Shown: one piece after another, positions 1-9,220 of the stretch
Layout: each line of letters opens with the position of its first letter
How positions within the stretch are numbered: position 1 is the stretch's first letter
NCBI RefSeq assembly: GCF_002251735.1
Contig: NZ_NOXS01000031.1
Span: 201,476 to 265,475 of the forward strand
DNA: 64,000 nt
Source: Elstera cyanobacteriorum
GTDB taxonomy: Bacteria > Pseudomonadota > Alphaproteobacteria > Elsterales > Elsteraceae
Reading direction: 5' to 3'
Translations under genes and position numbers: made by a program
Notes under the pieces: model-generated
Told to the model about the DNA's origin: nothing
The model's input: the letters and a program-made list of their open reading frames with translations, nothing else
The model's database searches: none

Positions 1-408
1 ATTGATGATCTTGCCGCCGCGCCCCTGCGCCACCATCTGCCGCGCCACGGCTTGCAGGCAAAGGAACAGGCCCTTCACGTTGACGGCGAAGAGAAAGTCG
101 ATGCTTTTCTCCGTCACCTCCAGCACCGGCCCCATGTCGAAGACGGCGGCGTTGTTCACCAGAATATCAATGCCGCCCACCTGCGTGATCACGGCCTTGA
201 CCATCGCCTCGATGGAGGCCGCATCGGTCACGTCAAGGGCGATGCCCTGAGCCTGCGGGCCGAGGGCGGCGGCGGCTTTTACGGCCTCCTCCACATCCCG
301 ATCCGCCAGAAAAACGGTGGCGCCTTCCGCCACATAGCGCGCGCCGATGGCAAGGCCGATGCCGCGCGCGCCGCCGGTAATGACGGCGACCTTCCCTTGA
401 AGTTTCAT
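1..408 (-). CDS. smoS: SDR-family polyol (sorbitol-type) dehydrogenase, 3' end missing
   Basis: Short-chain dehydrogenase/reductase, predicted to oxidise a hexitol such as sorbitol to the ketose with NAD+ in the cytoplasm. The 136 visible residues start MKLQGKVAVITGGARGIGLA, carry the TGxxxGIG dinucleotide-binding motif, an acidic residue after beta-2 (ADRD) and the NNAA motif near residue 90. The catalytic YxxxK lies beyond the window edge. The ATG at 408 is two bases downstream of the stop of the transporter ATPase gene, so it is the last visible gene of the smo operon. The SmoS assignment rests on family plus this context; another polyol or sugar is possible. Confidence 0.82.
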   Translation of the reverse strand, partial: MKLQGKVAVITGGARGIGLAIGARYVAEGATVFLADRDVEEAVKAAAALGPQAQGIALDVTDAASIEAMVKAVITQVGGIDILVNNAAVFDMGPVLEVTEKSIDFLFAVNVKGLFLCLQAVARQMVAQGRGGKIIN

Positions 409-410
409 GG

Positions 411-1409
411 TCAGATCGCCTTTCCGGCGGCGTTGAAACGATGCAGGCGGGCGGGGTCCGGGGCCAGGGCGACGCTATCGCCGACCTTAAGGCCAACTTC
501 GCCCTGGACCCGCGCCGTCATCGCGCCGATGCCGGGGACGTCGGTATAGAGGAAGGTATCGCTGCCCAGATGCTCTGCTGCGACCACGGTGCCGCGCCAG
601 CCCGCCCCGTCACGGGTGGGGTTGAGATGTTCGGGCCGGATGCCGAGGGTGGCCGCCCCTTCGCGTTCCGCTTCTGCCCCGGTGATGAAATTCATCTTGG
701 GGGAGGCGATAAACCCGGCGACGAAGAGGTTTGCCGGGTGGTCGTAGAGGTCGAGCGGCGAGCCGGTCTGCTCCACCCGTCCGGCATTCAGCACTACGAT
801 CTTATCGGCCATTGTCATGGCCTCCACCTGATCGTGGGTGACATAAATGGCGGTGGTGGCGAGCTGCCGTTGCAGCCGGGTAATTTCCTGCCGCATCTGC
901 ACGCGCAAAGCGGCGTCGAGGTTCGACAAAGGCTCGTCGAACAGAAAGGCTTTCGGCTGGCGCACAATCGCGCGACCGATGGCCACCCGTTGCCGCTGCC
1001 CGCCCGACAGCGCGCCGGGTTTGCGGTCGAGATAGGGGGTGAGGTTCAAGATCGCGGCGGCGGCATCGACCTTCTTGTCGATCTCTGCCTTCGGCATCCC
1101 GGCCATCTTCAGCCCGAACGCGATATTATTGCGCACGCTCATGTGCGGATAGAGCGCGTAGGACTGGAAGACCATCGACAGGCCGCGCTTGGCGGGCGGC
1201 AGCGGGGCAACATCCTGTCCATCAATCAGAATGGCACCGCCGCTGACATCCTCCAGCCCGGCAATCAGCCGCAGCAGGGTGGATTTACCGCAGCCAGAGG
1301 GGCCGACAAAGACGACGAACTCGCCATCGTTGATCGAGAGATCGACGCCGGGGATGACATCAACGGCCCCGAAAGATTTTTTGACACCTTTAAGCTGGAT
1401 CGCGCCCAT
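411..1409 (-). CDS. smoK: Polyol/sugar ABC transporter ATP-binding protein (SmoK/MalK type)
   Basis: ATPase subunit of a CUT1-type importer for sorbitol, mannitol or a related sugar alcohol. Walker A is GPSGCGKST near residue 37, the signature is [14 protein letters not shown] and Walker B is [12 protein letters not shown], followed by the switch histidine in YVTHDQ. After about residue 235 comes the MalK-like regulatory extension (TLGIRPEHL...). The 332-residue length suits the MalK/UgpC/SmoK subfamily, whose ATPase usually serves two different permeases and one binding protein, as found here in the next three genes. Specificity is inferred from the adjacent polyol dehydrogenase and SorC regulator. 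Confidence 0.88.
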   Translation of the reverse strand: MGAIQLKGVKKSFGAVDVIPGVDLSINDGEFVVFVGPSGCGKSTLLRLIAGLEDVSGGAILIDGQDVAPLPPAKRGLSMVFQSYALYPHMSVRNNIAFGLKMAGMPKAEIDKKVDAAAAILNLTPYLDRKPGALSGGQRQRVAIGRAIVRQPKAFLFDEPLSNLDAALRVQMRQEITRLQRQLATTAIYVTHDQVEAMTMADKIVVLNAGRVEQTGSPLDLYDHPANLFVAGFIASPKMNFITGAEAEREGAATLGIRPEHLNPTRDGAGWRGTVVAAEHLGSDTFLYTDVPGIGAMTARVQGEVGLKVGDSVALAPDPARLHRFNAAGKAI

Positions 1410-1428
1410 GAGGTCGCTCCTTCTTTTC

Positions 1429-2259
1429 TTATTTCACCGCGCCGAAGGTCAAACCGCGCACAAGCTGGCGCTGGCTGAACCAGCCGACGATGAGAATGGG
1501 GGCGATGGCGAGGGTGGAGGCGGCGGAGAGCTTCGCCCAGAACAACCCTTCCGGGCTGGAATAGGCCGCGATGAACATGGTCAGCGGCGCGGCGGATTTG
1601 GTCGTTAAGTTCAGCGTCCAAAACGCTTCGTTCCACGCCAGGATGACGTTCAGCAGCACGGTGGAGGCGATGCCCGGCACGGCCATCGGCAACAGTACGA
1701 ACAGGATTTCCTGGCCCAAATTGGTGCCATCCATCCGCGCCGCTTCCAGGATGTCCTTGGGGATTTCTTTGAAGTAGGTGTAGAGCATCCACACCACGAT
1801 CGGTAGATTGCCCATACCGAGGACGACCAGCAGCCCCCAGCGGTTATCCAGCAAGCCGGTATCGCGGAAGATCAGATAGATCGGCACCAGCGCGCCGACG
1901 GCGGGCATCATTTTGGTGGAGAGCATCCACAGCAGCAGGTCTTTGGTGCGCTTGTTCGGCGCGAAGGCCATCGCCCAGGCGGCGGGGATCGCCAGCAGCA
2001 AGCCGAAGATGGTGGCGCCGAAGCTGAGGAAAATCGAATTCCAGGCGTGGTGCAGATAGTCGCTGCGCTCCTGCACGGTCAGGTAATTTTCCAGCGTCCA
2101 ATCAAAGAAAAGGAAGCTCGGCGGCATGGCGAAGGCTTCAAGCTCGGTCTTGAAGCTGGTTAGCACCATCCACAGCACGGGCAGGAACATCAGCAGCCCA
2201 ACGGCCCAGGCGGCGGCGGTATTGATCAGGCGGCGGGGCAGGGGGGTGGCACGGGCCAT
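1429..2259 (-). CDS. smoG: Polyol ABC transporter permease (SmoG/MalG type)
   Basis: Inner-membrane permease of the CUT1 family, about six membrane helices. The start [11 protein letters not shown] at 2259 is preferred over an upstream start at 2418, because the extra 53 residues are Ser/Pro/Arg-rich out-of-frame translation of the preceding gene; from 2259 the spacing to the upstream stop is one base. The EAA loop that docks on the ATPase is visible as [20 protein letters not shown] near residues 185-205. The product is 276 residues, typical for MalG-type subunits. It pairs with the SmoF-type permease. Confidence 0.88.
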   Translation of the reverse strand: MARATPLPRRLINTAAAWAVGLLMFLPVLWMVLTSFKTELEAFAMPPSFLFFDWTLENYLTVQERSDYLHHAWNSIFLSFGATIFGLLLAIPAAWAMAFAPNKRTKDLLLWMLSTKMMPAVGALVPIYLIFRDTGLLDNRWGLLVVLGMGNLPIVVWMLYTYFKEIPKDILEAARMDGTNLGQEILFVLLPMAVPGIASTVLLNVILAWNEAFWTLNLTTKSAAPLTMFIAAYSSPEGLFWAKLSAASTLAIAPILIVGWFSQRQLVRGLTFGAVK

Positions 2260-2260
2260 A

Positions 2261-3133
2261 TCACGCCTCCAAATTCTTGCCGACGAGGCGGACGAGGAAG
2301 AAGGCGACGATATTCGCGAGGATGACGGCGATGATCGCGCCCGAGGAGGCGCCGCCGACATCGAATTGAATAAGCGCCTGGGCATAGACCAGAAAGGCGA
2401 TATTGGTCGTCGCCACACCGGGGCCGCCGCCGGTTGTCACGAAAATTTCCGCGAAGACTGACAGCAGGAAAATCGTCTCGATCATGATCACCACGGTGAT
2501 CGGCCGGGCGAGATGCGGCAGGACGATATAAAAGAAATAGGAAAACGGCCCGGCCCCGTCCATTTCGGCCGCTTCCTTCTGTTCCCCATCCAGGGATTGC
2601 AAAGCAGTCAGCAGGATCAGCGCGGCAAAGGGCAACCACTGCCAAGCGACGATCAGAATGACCGAAAACAGCGGCATCTGGCCGAACCAATCGATCGGCT
2701 GAAGGCCGAACAGGCCCGCGACCCAGGCAAATAGGCCGGAAACCGGGTGCATCAGCAGGTTTTTCCACACCAGCGCGCTGACTGTCGGCATCACGAAAAA
2801 CGGCGTGATGACCATGATGCGCACGAGGCCCTGGCCGAACATCGGCTGATCGATCAACAAGGCAATGCCGATACCGAAGACGATGGAAATCGCCAAGACC
2901 CCGCCAACCAGCACCAGGGTATTCTTAAGTGCGGTCAGAAAATCGGGATCGGTCAGGAAATAGGCGTAATTTTCAAAGCCGATGAAGCCTTCGGTGCCCG
3001 GCGATAGAAGATTATAGCGCAGGGTGGAGAAATACAGCGTTAGCCCCAGCGGCACGATCATCCACAAAAACAGCAGGACGACCGAGGGCGACAGGGCGAG
3101 CCGGGCGGCGATGCTATTATGGCGGGTGGCCAT
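2261..3133 (-). CDS. smoF: Polyol ABC transporter permease (SmoF/MalF type)
   Basis: First inner-membrane permease of the CUT1 importer, 290 residues. The N-terminal helix (VVLLFLWMIVPLGLTLYFST) is followed by a periplasmic loop and further helices. The cytoplasmic EAA motif reads KEAAEMDGAGPFSYFFYIVL near residues 190-210. A GGAG ribosome site lies 8 bases before the ATG. The gene follows a stem-loop with a T-tract (3156-3192), which probably lowers its expression relative to the binding protein gene smoE. Confidence 0.88.
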   Translation of the reverse strand: MATRHNSIAARLALSPSVVLLFLWMIVPLGLTLYFSTLRYNLLSPGTEGFIGFENYAYFLTDPDFLTALKNTLVLVGGVLAISIVFGIGIALLIDQPMFGQGLVRIMVITPFFVMPTVSALVWKNLLMHPVSGLFAWVAGLFGLQPIDWFGQMPLFSVILIVAWQWLPFAALILLTALQSLDGEQKEAAEMDGAGPFSYFFYIVLPHLARPITVVIMIETIFLLSVFAEIFVTTGGGPGVATTNIAFLVYAQALIQFDVGGASSGAIIAVILANIVAFFLVRLVGKNLEA

Positions 3134-3155
3134 GCCGGTGCTCCCAAAACTGAAG

Positions 3156-3192
3156 AAAAAGGGGGGATAGCGCGACGGATCACGCTATCCCC
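3156..3192 (-). terminator. Stem-loop with T-tract between smoE and smoF (attenuator-like)
   Basis: On the minus strand a perfect 10-bp stem (GGGGATAGCG / CGCTATCCCC) with a 10-base loop is followed by CC and TTTTT. It lies after the smoE stop and before the smoF start. This is the form of an intrinsic terminator. Inside an operon it probably terminates part of the transcripts, so that the binding protein is made in excess. Confidence 0.75.
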
Positions 3193-3208
3193 AGTCCGGG
3201 AGGGGATC

Positions 3209-4519
3209 TTACTTAATGTAACCGGCCCGCTTCATGTCGCGTTCGGTCAGCGATTGCGCCGACTTCAGCGCATCGTCTACCGACGTTGCGCCCGCGATGA
3301 CGCCGGAGAAAGCCTGACCGACGCGGGTGGCGATGCCCTGGAATTCCGGGATCGCGGCGAACTGCACGCCCACATAGGGCTTCGGCTTCACCGTGCTCTT
3401 GATCGGATCGGCGGCGTTGATCGCCGATAGGGTCAGTTCGGCGAAGGGCGCGGCCTTCTGATAGTCGGGATTGGCATAGAGCGACTTGCGCGTGCCCGGC
3501 GGTACATTCGCCCAACCTTCCTTGGCGGCTACGAGCTTCGTATAGTCCTTGCTGGTCGCCCAGGCGATGAACTTCTGCGCGGCGTCGGTCTTCTTGGAAC
3601 CGGCGGGAACCGCCAGATTCCACGCCCACAGCCAGCCAGCGTTCTTACCCAGGCCCGCATTCGGGGCGATGGCGAAGCCAACCTTATCGGCGACCGTGCT
3701 TTCCTTCGGATTGGTCACGAAGGAGGCGGCGACGGTGGCATCGATCCACATGCCGCATTTCCCGGCATTGAAGAGGGCGAGGTTTTCGTTAAAGCCGTTG
3801 GAGGAGGCACCGGGCGGGCCGGACTCCTTCATGATCTGGGCATAGGTGGACAGGGTCTTCTTCCACTCCGGCCCGTCGAATTCCGGCTTCCATTTTTCAT
3901 CGAACCAGCGCGCGCCCATCGAATTGGCCATCGCGGTCAGGAAGGCCATATTCTCGCCCCAGCCTGCTTTGCCGCGCAGGCAGATGCCATAGGTTTGGCT
4001 GGCGGGATCGCTGACCTTCTTCGCGGCCTCGGCGATGAAATCCCAGGTCGGTTCCTTCGGCATGGTCAGGCCCGCCTTCTGGAACAGATCCGTGCGGTAC
4101 ATAACGAAGGAGCTTTCGCCGTAGAAAGGCGCCGCGTAGAGCTTGCCGCCTTCGGAAATCCCCGACCGGATGGCGGGCAACAGATCATCGACGTCATAGT
4201 CGGCGCCGAGCTTATCGAGCGGCACCAGCCAGCCTTGCTTGGCCCAAATCGGCACTTCGTAGGTGCCGATGGTGAGAATATCGAACTGGCCGCCTTTGGT
4301 CGAAATGTCGGTGGTCACGCGCTGGCGCAGCACGTTTTCTTCCAAGGTCACCCACTCAACGGTGATACCGGGGTTCTTGGCGGTGAAATCGGCCGTCATG
4401 CCCTGCATGCGGATCATGTCGCCGTTGTTCACGGTGGCGATGGTCAGCTTGGTTTGGGCGGCGGCAGGCAGCGCGAGCAGAGAGACGGCGCCCAACAGAG
4501 CACCGAGGGTCATACGCAT
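3209..4519 (-). CDS. smoE: Periplasmic polyol/sugar-binding protein (SmoE type)
   Basis: Solute-binding protein of family 1 (CUT1), 436 residues, exported by a signal peptide ending LALPAAAQ near residue 22. The mature part begins TKLTIATVNNGDMIRMQGM and contains the family feature of a binding protein that forms a lobe around 'FDILTIGTYEVPIWAKQGWL'. It captures a polyol in the periplasm and delivers it to SmoFGK. ATG CGT ATG offers two starts; GGGAGGA upstream serves either. The promoter region 4520-4679 holds two repeated operator-like sites. The exact ligand (sorbitol, mannitol, xylitol, arabitol) cannot be read from sequence. Confidence 0.87.
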   Translation of the reverse strand: MRMTLGALLGAVSLLALPAAAQTKLTIATVNNGDMIRMQGMTADFTAKNPGITVEWVTLEENVLRQRVTTDISTKGGQFDILTIGTYEVPIWAKQGWLVPLDKLGADYDVDDLLPAIRSGISEGGKLYAAPFYGESSFVMYRTDLFQKAGLTMPKEPTWDFIAEAAKKVSDPASQTYGICLRGKAGWGENMAFLTAMANSMGARWFDEKWKPEFDGPEWKKTLSTYAQIMKESGPPGASSNGFNENLALFNAGKCGMWIDATVAASFVTNPKESTVADKVGFAIAPNAGLGKNAGWLWAWNLAVPAGSKKTDAAQKFIAWATSKDYTKLVAAKEGWANVPPGTRKSLYANPDYQKAAPFAELTLSAINAADPIKSTVKPKPYVGVQFAAIPEFQGIATRVGQAFSGVIAGATSVDDALKSAQSLTERDMKRAGYIK

Positions 4520-4538
4520 TGGTATCCTCCCTAAAGGA

Positions 4539-4571
4539 TGAGCATATGTTCTTGTAGTGAGCGTATGTTCA
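4539..4571. promoter_or_regulatory. Tandem operator-like repeats upstream of smoE (candidate SorC sites)
   Basis: Two 13-base direct repeats, TGAGCATATGTTC (4539-4551) and TGAGCGTATGTTC (4558-4570), differ at one base and start 19 bases apart, about two helical turns. Each is also an imperfect palindrome of the form TGARC-N4-GYTC(A). They lie 20-52 bases upstream of the smoE start codon, where a regulator could block or assist transcription. The neighbouring SorC-family regulator is the obvious candidate ligand-responsive protein; this is inference. Confidence 0.5.
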
Positions 4572-4679
4572 ATTTTCGAGGCCGCCCTGTCAATCGCAAA
4601 ACGCGCGCTTTCGCCGCAGGCAGGCGCCTGCGCCGGGGATTATTGCGCTGCAAAAAGAAAGGTTTGGCCGGGGGAGGAT

Positions 4680-5630
4680 TTACCCCAGAAGCGCTTGGGC
4701 CGTGGCTTCGTTGGTGATCAGGCCGCTTAGAATCCGCCCCTTGAGGGCGGCGCGAATCGCCTCAATTTTTGCACTGCCCTGCGCGACGCCGACGATCAGC
4801 CGTTGCGCGGGCACTTGGTGCGGCACGCTCATCAGCGTGCGGTTGGTGCCGCCGTCGAGAATCTGACCGTCCGCATTGAAGGCCCAACCGGCCACCTCGC
4901 CGACCGCGCCCATGCGGATCATATCCATCAATTCTTCGCGGGTGATGAAGCCATCCACATGCAATTGTGCCTGCCCATCGATCTGGCCGACGCCGACCAG
5001 GGTGACATCGGCGCGGTTGGCGAGGCTGCGCACTTTCTTGACCGCATCCAGGCCGAGCAGCAACTCCCGCTCCTCCGGCGAGGTGGCGAAGATCGGCAAT
5101 GGCATTGGGTAGTGCCGGGCTTGGGTGAGATCGGCGAGGCGGCTCAGCACATCATAAAAACTGGCGGTGCCGTCGCGGGAGATATTGCCGATCAGCGAAA
5201 CGACATCGTGCAGCGGGCAGGTGAGGCGCGGCAATTGTTCAACGGCGGCGCGCAGGGCGCGGCCGGTACCGACCGCCAGAATGATCGGCTTTTCCGACCG
5301 TAGCTTCTGTTCGATGAAGGCGGCGGTCGATTGGGCGATGCCGAGGGTGCTGCTGGTCGAGTCCGGGTCCGTCGGCACCACGTCGCAATAGAGTAGCCCA
5401 TAGCGCGCCGTCAGCCGCGCCGCCAACTCGAGGCAGGCTGCGATGGGATGGTCGAGCCGGAAGGTGATCAGCCGTTCGGAGACGGCCAAGGAGACGAGCC
5501 GCTGCGCCGTGGGGCGCGAGACGTTTAGCTTTTTTGCAATCTCGTCCTGAGTATTGCCCGCGATGAAATAGAGCCAGCCCGCGCGGGCGGCGTCATCGAG
5601 GCGCGACTTGTCGGTGTCGCTGCTGGCCAT
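4680..5630 (-). CDS. SorC/DeoR-family sugar-responsive transcriptional regulator
   Basis: The 316-residue protein has an N-terminal helix-turn-helix (AGNTQDEIAKKLNVSRPTAQ, residues about 24-43) and a large C-terminal sugar-phosphate-binding domain of the SorC type (VGTGRALRAAVEQL..., GVGQIDGQ..., ending GLITNEATAQALLG). SorC proteins sense a phosphorylated sugar or polyol and control the adjacent uptake operon. It overlaps the HAD gene by 38 bases, so the two are probably translationally coupled. It most likely controls smoE-F-G-K-S through the repeats at 4539-4571 (inference). Confidence 0.86.
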   Translation of the reverse strand: MASSDTDKSRLDDAARAGWLYFIAGNTQDEIAKKLNVSRPTAQRLVSLAVSERLITFRLDHPIAACLELAARLTARYGLLYCDVVPTDPDSTSSTLGIAQSTAAFIEQKLRSEKPIILAVGTGRALRAAVEQLPRLTCPLHDVVSLIGNISRDGTASFYDVLSRLADLTQARHYPMPLPIFATSPEERELLLGLDAVKKVRSLANRADVTLVGVGQIDGQAQLHVDGFITREELMDMIRMGAVGEVAGWAFNADGQILDGGTNRTLMSVPHQVPAQRLIVGVAQGSAKIEAIRAALKGRILSGLITNEATAQALLG

Positions 5631-6300
5631 GATTGCGGGTAAACTCCGGCACGTCGAACTCTTGCATCCTATTGAATAGGCGATCCGCCCCGGCCTTTAC
5701 CAGTGTTTCCGCCGACCCGGCGCGTTGATGGCTGCCGCCGGTAAAGCCCCAGACGGTCATTCCGGCGGCTTTTCCGGCCAGAACCCCGGCGGGGCTATCC
5801 TCGATCACTAGGCAGCGGGCGGGATCGGCCCCCAGGGTTTCGGCGGCGTGCAGAAAGAGATCGGGCGCCGGTTTGCCGCGCGCCACCATCGCCGCATTGA
5901 AAATCCGTGCATCGAAGAAGTCGATTAGGCCGGTGAGCGTGAGCGCAAGGTCGAGCCGGGGCCGCTCGGAGGAGGAGGCGACGCAAAACGGCAGGCCGAG
6001 GGTGCGCAACCCCTCCAGAACCCCTTGAATATCGGGGATCGGTAGAAGCTCGCGTCGCATGCGCTCGGCGACATCGAGTCGAAAGCGCGGCAGAAACTCC
6101 TCCGGTAACTCGCTCCCGGTGCGGGCGCGGAAATCCTCGGCAATCGCGGCGGTACTGCGCCCGAGGAAGCGGGCCATCACCTCCTCGTGGCTGGTGGGTA
6201 GACCGGCGGCGGTCAGTTGATCGGCCAAGCTGGCGCAGCTAATCACTTCGCTATCGACCAAGACCCCGTCGCAGTCGAAAATCACCAGATCGAACGCCAC
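5593..6300 (-). CDS. HAD-superfamily hydrolase (beta-phosphoglucomutase/phosphatase-like)
   Basis: 235 residues, HAD subclass I. Motif I is FDCDGVLVD (residues 8-16, nucleophile Asp 9 or equivalent and Asp 11), motif II ends VASSS near residue 110, motif III is GKPAPDLF and motif IV is VIEDSPAG. A helical cap lies between motifs I and II. It probably dephosphorylates a sugar or polyol phosphate (or isomerises one); substrate unknown. The start codon is GTG, with GGGAGG just upstream. It is the first gene of a HAD-sorC pair and its end overlaps sorC by 38 bases; linkage to the smo operon suggests a polyol-phosphate substrate. Confidence 0.8.
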   Translation of the reverse strand: MAFDLVIFDCDGVLVDSEVISCASLADQLTAAGLPTSHEEVMARFLGRSTAAIAEDFRARTGSELPEEFLPRFRLDVAERMRRELLPIPDIQGVLEGLRTLGLPFCVASSSERPRLDLALTLTGLIDFFDARIFNAAMVARGKPAPDLFLHAAETLGADPARCLVIEDSPAGVLAGKAAGMTVWGFTGGSHQRAGSAETLVKAGADRLFNRMQEFDVPEFTRNHGQQRHRQVAPR

Positions 6301-6333
6301 TCCGGCCTCCCTGAATTTTTGTTCACGCTAGAG

Positions 6334-6349
6334 TCAATTATTCAATTGA
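6334..6349. promoter_or_regulatory. Palindrome upstream of the HAD-sorC genes
   Basis: TCAATT-ATTC-AATTGA, a perfect 6-base inverted repeat with 4-base spacer, 34-49 bases upstream of the GTG of the HAD gene in an otherwise GC-rich region. It may be an operator or part of the promoter. It does not match the smoE repeats, so SorC autoregulation through it is only a possibility. Confidence 0.3.
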
Positions 6350-6369
6350 TCAAGCGCGAACGGTAGGCC

Positions 6370-7422
6370 TTAGGCTTCGATCCCCACGGCGTCGGTCAGG
6401 CGGGTATGCCCGTCGCGGGCAAGTAAGGCGTCCAACTCTATGAGGATGCGGCGGACGGCCCAGGGGCCGTCGTAGACGAGGGCGCTATAGAGCTGCAGTG
6501 CGCTGGCCCCGGCCTTGATCTTGGCATAGGCGTCGGCGCCGCTGGCGATCCCGCCGACGCCGATCAGCGGCAGGCTGCCGCGCGTGCGCCGGAAGACTTT
6601 CGCCAAAATCTCCGTCGAAAGTCCGAACAGCGGCAGACCAGATAGGCCGCCGCGTTCATCTTTCTGCGGGCTTTTTAGACCGTCGGGCCGGGCAAGGGTC
6701 GTATTGCTGAGGGTCAGCGCGTCGATGCCTTTTTCCAGTAGCACCGCCAGCACGGCATCCAGCCCCGCATCATCGATATCCGGCGCGATCTTGGCGACCA
6801 GCGGCGGGCGGCGCACCCCGCTGGCGAACAGCGCGGCCAACCGGTCCAATAGATCGCGCAGAGGGCCGGGGCTGAGGAACATTTTGCCATTGGCCGTATT
6901 CGGGCAGGAAATATCCAAGGTCAGGAAATCGGCCTTATCGGCGAAGCGGCGCGCCAGCCGCACGAAATCATCCGCCGGATCGGCGCTATCGGCATTCGAC
7001 GCCAGATTGACGCCCACCACCTGATCCGGGCGTTTCTTGGCGGCAAAGCGGGCGCCAACCGCGTCCATCCCATCATTGTTAAAGCCCATGCGGTTGATAA
7101 CGGCGCGATCTTCCGTTAGCCGAAACAGGCGCGGGCGCGGATTGCCGATCTGCGGCAGCGGGGTCACGCCCCCGATTTCACCGAAACTGACCCCCAGGGT
7201 CGGGAAGTTGAAAAAGGCGCGTGCGTTTTTATCGAACCCCGCCGATAGCCCCAGCGGGTGTGGCAAGTCCCGCCCGACGATATGGGTGGCGAGGCGCGGC
7301 AGCGGCGGCACCGGCACGGGCGGCACCAGACCGGCGCCCAGCAGCTTCAGCGTCAGCCCGTGGGCATCTTCCGGGTCCATGCGGTGCAAAAAGGGGCGGG
7401 CGAGGGGGAAAAGGTCGATCAT
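6370..7422 (-). CDS. pyrD: Dihydroorotate dehydrogenase (quinone), class 2 architecture
   Basis: Oxidises dihydroorotate to orotate in pyrimidine synthesis, passing electrons to quinone. 350 residues. The N-terminal helix pair (FPLARPFLHRMDPEDAHGLT) is the membrane-associated extension of class 2 enzymes, and the FMN barrel shows SAGFDKNA, NRMGFNNDG, VGVNLASN and GVGGIASGADA. Oddity: the conserved stretch that reads N-[IV]-S-S-P-N-T in the class 2 enzymes I know reads DISCPNT here, so the catalytic serine position is Cys, the class 1 residue. It overlaps hemW by 4 bases in an rdgB-hemW-pyrD operon. Confidence 0.93.
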   Translation of the reverse strand: MIDLFPLARPFLHRMDPEDAHGLTLKLLGAGLVPPVPVPPLPRLATHIVGRDLPHPLGLSAGFDKNARAFFNFPTLGVSFGEIGGVTPLPQIGNPRPRLFRLTEDRAVINRMGFNNDGMDAVGARFAAKKRPDQVVGVNLASNADSADPADDFVRLARRFADKADFLTLDISCPNTANGKMFLSPGPLRDLLDRLAALFASGVRRPPLVAKIAPDIDDAGLDAVLAVLLEKGIDALTLSNTTLARPDGLKSPQKDERGGLSGLPLFGLSTEILAKVFRRTRGSLPLIGVGGIASGADAYAKIKAGASALQLYSALVYDGPWAVRRILIELDALLARDGHTRLTDAVGIEA

Positions 7423-8627
7423 GCCGCATCCTCCGGCAAAATTTGCGTCAGCAAGGCGTTTAGCCGCTGCCGCCCGGCCAGGGTGGCGGCGATGCGGGTA
7501 TCGGTGAGGGTTAGGAAACCGCCGTCGATCATGCGCGATAGCCCGGTCGGGTCCAAAGTGCTTTCCGGCGGTTGGCCGATTTCGCGCCAGAAGCGGGCGA
7601 CAGGAATGCCTTCGGTCAGGCGTAGGCCCATCATGGTGAGTTCGATTAGCCGGTCGGACAGGGCGACGGATTCGGTCTCCGTCAATCCGTCCTCACCACG
7701 CTCCAGGGCCGCAAGCCAGGTCTCCGGGGCCTTGTGCGCACGGGTGGCGCGCTTTAGGCCGAGCGGGGAGCCGTCGTCGAGCGTCAGCCGCCCGTGGGCG
7801 CCGGGACCGGTGCCCAGGTAATCCCCATAGCGCCAATAGAGAAGATTGTGACGACTTTCCTGCCCCGGGCGGGCGTGGTTGGAAATCTCGTAAGCGGGTA
7901 GCCCGGCGGCGGAGAGCAGCGCCTGGGTCGCCTCATAAAGATCGCCCGCCAGCGCGTCATCCGGCAGGGCAAAATCGCCGCGCGCATGGGCGCCGTAGAA
8001 GGCGGTGCCGGGTTCGATGGTCAGTTGATAAAGCGATAGATGCCCGACCGCGAGGTCCAGCGCCTGTTTCAATTCGGCTTCCCAAGCGGCAGTGCTTTGG
8101 TTCGGGCGGGCGTAGATCAGATCGAAGCTAAAACGCGGGAAATGTTTTGCCGCCAAGCCGATGGCGCGGCGGGCTTCCTCGGGATCATGGGTGCGCCCGA
8201 GAAAGCCCAGTGCGTCCTTTTCCAGCGCCTGCACGCCGATGGACAGGCGGTTGACCCCGGCGGCAGCATAGCCCGCGAAATTCTCGGCCTCGGCGGAGGT
8301 TGGGTTCGCCTCCAGGGTGATTTCGCAGTCGGCGGTCAATGGCCAAAGGTGGGCGATAGTCTCGATCACCGCCGCAACCGTGCGCGGCGCCATCAGCGAC
8401 GGGGTACCGCCGCCGAAGAAGATGGACGAAACCGCCCGCGTGCCCAGCCCCGCAGCCTCGAACCGGGCCTTCTGGCGCTTAAGATCGGCGAGCAATCCAG
8501 CTTCCCAGGCGTCGGCTGCTATTTTTTCGCGCACATGGCTATTAAAGTCGCAGTACGGGCATTTCGACCGGCAGAACGGCCAATGCACGTAAATGCCAAA
8601 AGGGCGCGGGTCGGGCGGCAGGGTCAC
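7419..8627 (-). CDS. hemW: Heme chaperone HemW (radical SAM, HemN-like)
   Basis: 402 residues. The radical-SAM cluster motif is CRSKCPYC (residues about 19-26), followed by FFGGGTPSL and the GG motif region. The HNxxYW signature ([13 protein letters not shown]) separates HemW from true coproporphyrinogen dehydrogenase HemN. HemW proteins bind heme and insert it into target proteins; many are misannotated as HemN. The start is GTG, overlapping the rdgB stop by 4 bases, so the genes are probably coupled. Co-location with rdgB is common in proteobacteria. Confidence 0.93.
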   Translation of the reverse strand: MTLPPDPRPFGIYVHWPFCRSKCPYCDFNSHVREKIAADAWEAGLLADLKRQKARFEAAGLGTRAVSSIFFGGGTPSLMAPRTVAAVIETIAHLWPLTADCEITLEANPTSAEAENFAGYAAAGVNRLSIGVQALEKDALGFLGRTHDPEEARRAIGLAAKHFPRFSFDLIYARPNQSTAAWEAELKQALDLAVGHLSLYQLTIEPGTAFYGAHARGDFALPDDALAGDLYEATQALLSAAGLPAYEISNHARPGQESRHNLLYWRYGDYLGTGPGAHGRLTLDDGSPLGLKRATRAHKAPETWLAALERGEDGLTETESVALSDRLIELTMMGLRLTEGIPVARFWREIGQPPESTLDPTGLSRMIDGGFLTLTDTRIAATLAGRQRLNALLTQILPEDAA

Positions 8628-9220
8628 GCGAAAACGGCTTTCACCAACTGTTCGAAGGCGCGGGCGCGGTGGCTGATCGCGTGTTTGGCGGCAGGGTCCA
8701 TTTCGCCAAAGGTGATGCTGTGACCGTTCGGCACGAAAATCGGATCATAGCCGAAGCCATGCGGCCCGCGCGCCGGGAAGGTTAGTGTGCCCTCGATGAT
8801 GCCTTCAAAGGTCACGATCTGACCATCGGGCCACGCGAGCGATAGGGCGCAGTGGAAGGCGGCGGCGCGGTTGGGATTGTCCCCCAGTTCCGTGCGTACC
8901 CGCTCCATCGCGACGGCAAAATCCTTGCCCGGCCCGGCCCAGCGGGCGGAATAAATCCCCGGCGCCCCATCAAGACCCGCGACCGACAGGCCCGAATCAT
9001 CGGCCAAAGCAGGTTTGCCCGAGCCTTCGGCGGCGGCGCGCGCCTTCAGTTCGGCGTTGGCGATAAAGGTCAGGCCGGTTTCCTCGGGCTCCGGCAGGCC
9101 CAGCGCCCCGGCGGCAACCACTGGAACAGCGAAGGGCCGCAGTAAATCTTCGATTTCCCGCACTTTACCGGGATTATGGGTGGCCAGAACCAGGGTTTCG
9201 CCGGGCGTCCAACGGGGCAT
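8624..9220 (-). CDS. rdgB: XTP/dITP diphosphatase (RdgB/HAM1)
   Basis: House-cleaning enzyme that removes non-canonical purine nucleotides such as dITP and XTP. 198 residues from the ATG at 9220. An upstream GTG at 9229 abuts the AAGGAG ribosome site and is rejected; the ATG lies 8 bases from it. Family motifs are [10 protein letters not shown] (nucleotide-binding loop), [33 protein letters not shown] and the C-terminal [12 protein letters not shown]. First gene of the rdgB-hemW-pyrD operon. Confidence 0.94.
   Translation of the reverse strand: MPRWTPGETLVLATHNPGKVREIEDLLRPFAVPVVAAGALGLPEPEETGLTFIANAELKARAAAEGSGKPALADDSGLSVAGLDGAPGIYSARWAGPGKDFAVAMERVRTELGDNPNRAAAFHCALSLAWPDGQIVTFEGIIEGTLTFPARGPHGFGYDPIFVPNGHSITFGEMDPAAKHAISHRARAFEQLVKAVFA

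Noticed and set aside
441-1478. Long plus-strand reading frame opposite smoK
   Set aside because: Shadow frame of a GC-rich gene; the minus-strand product has full ABC ATPase motifs.
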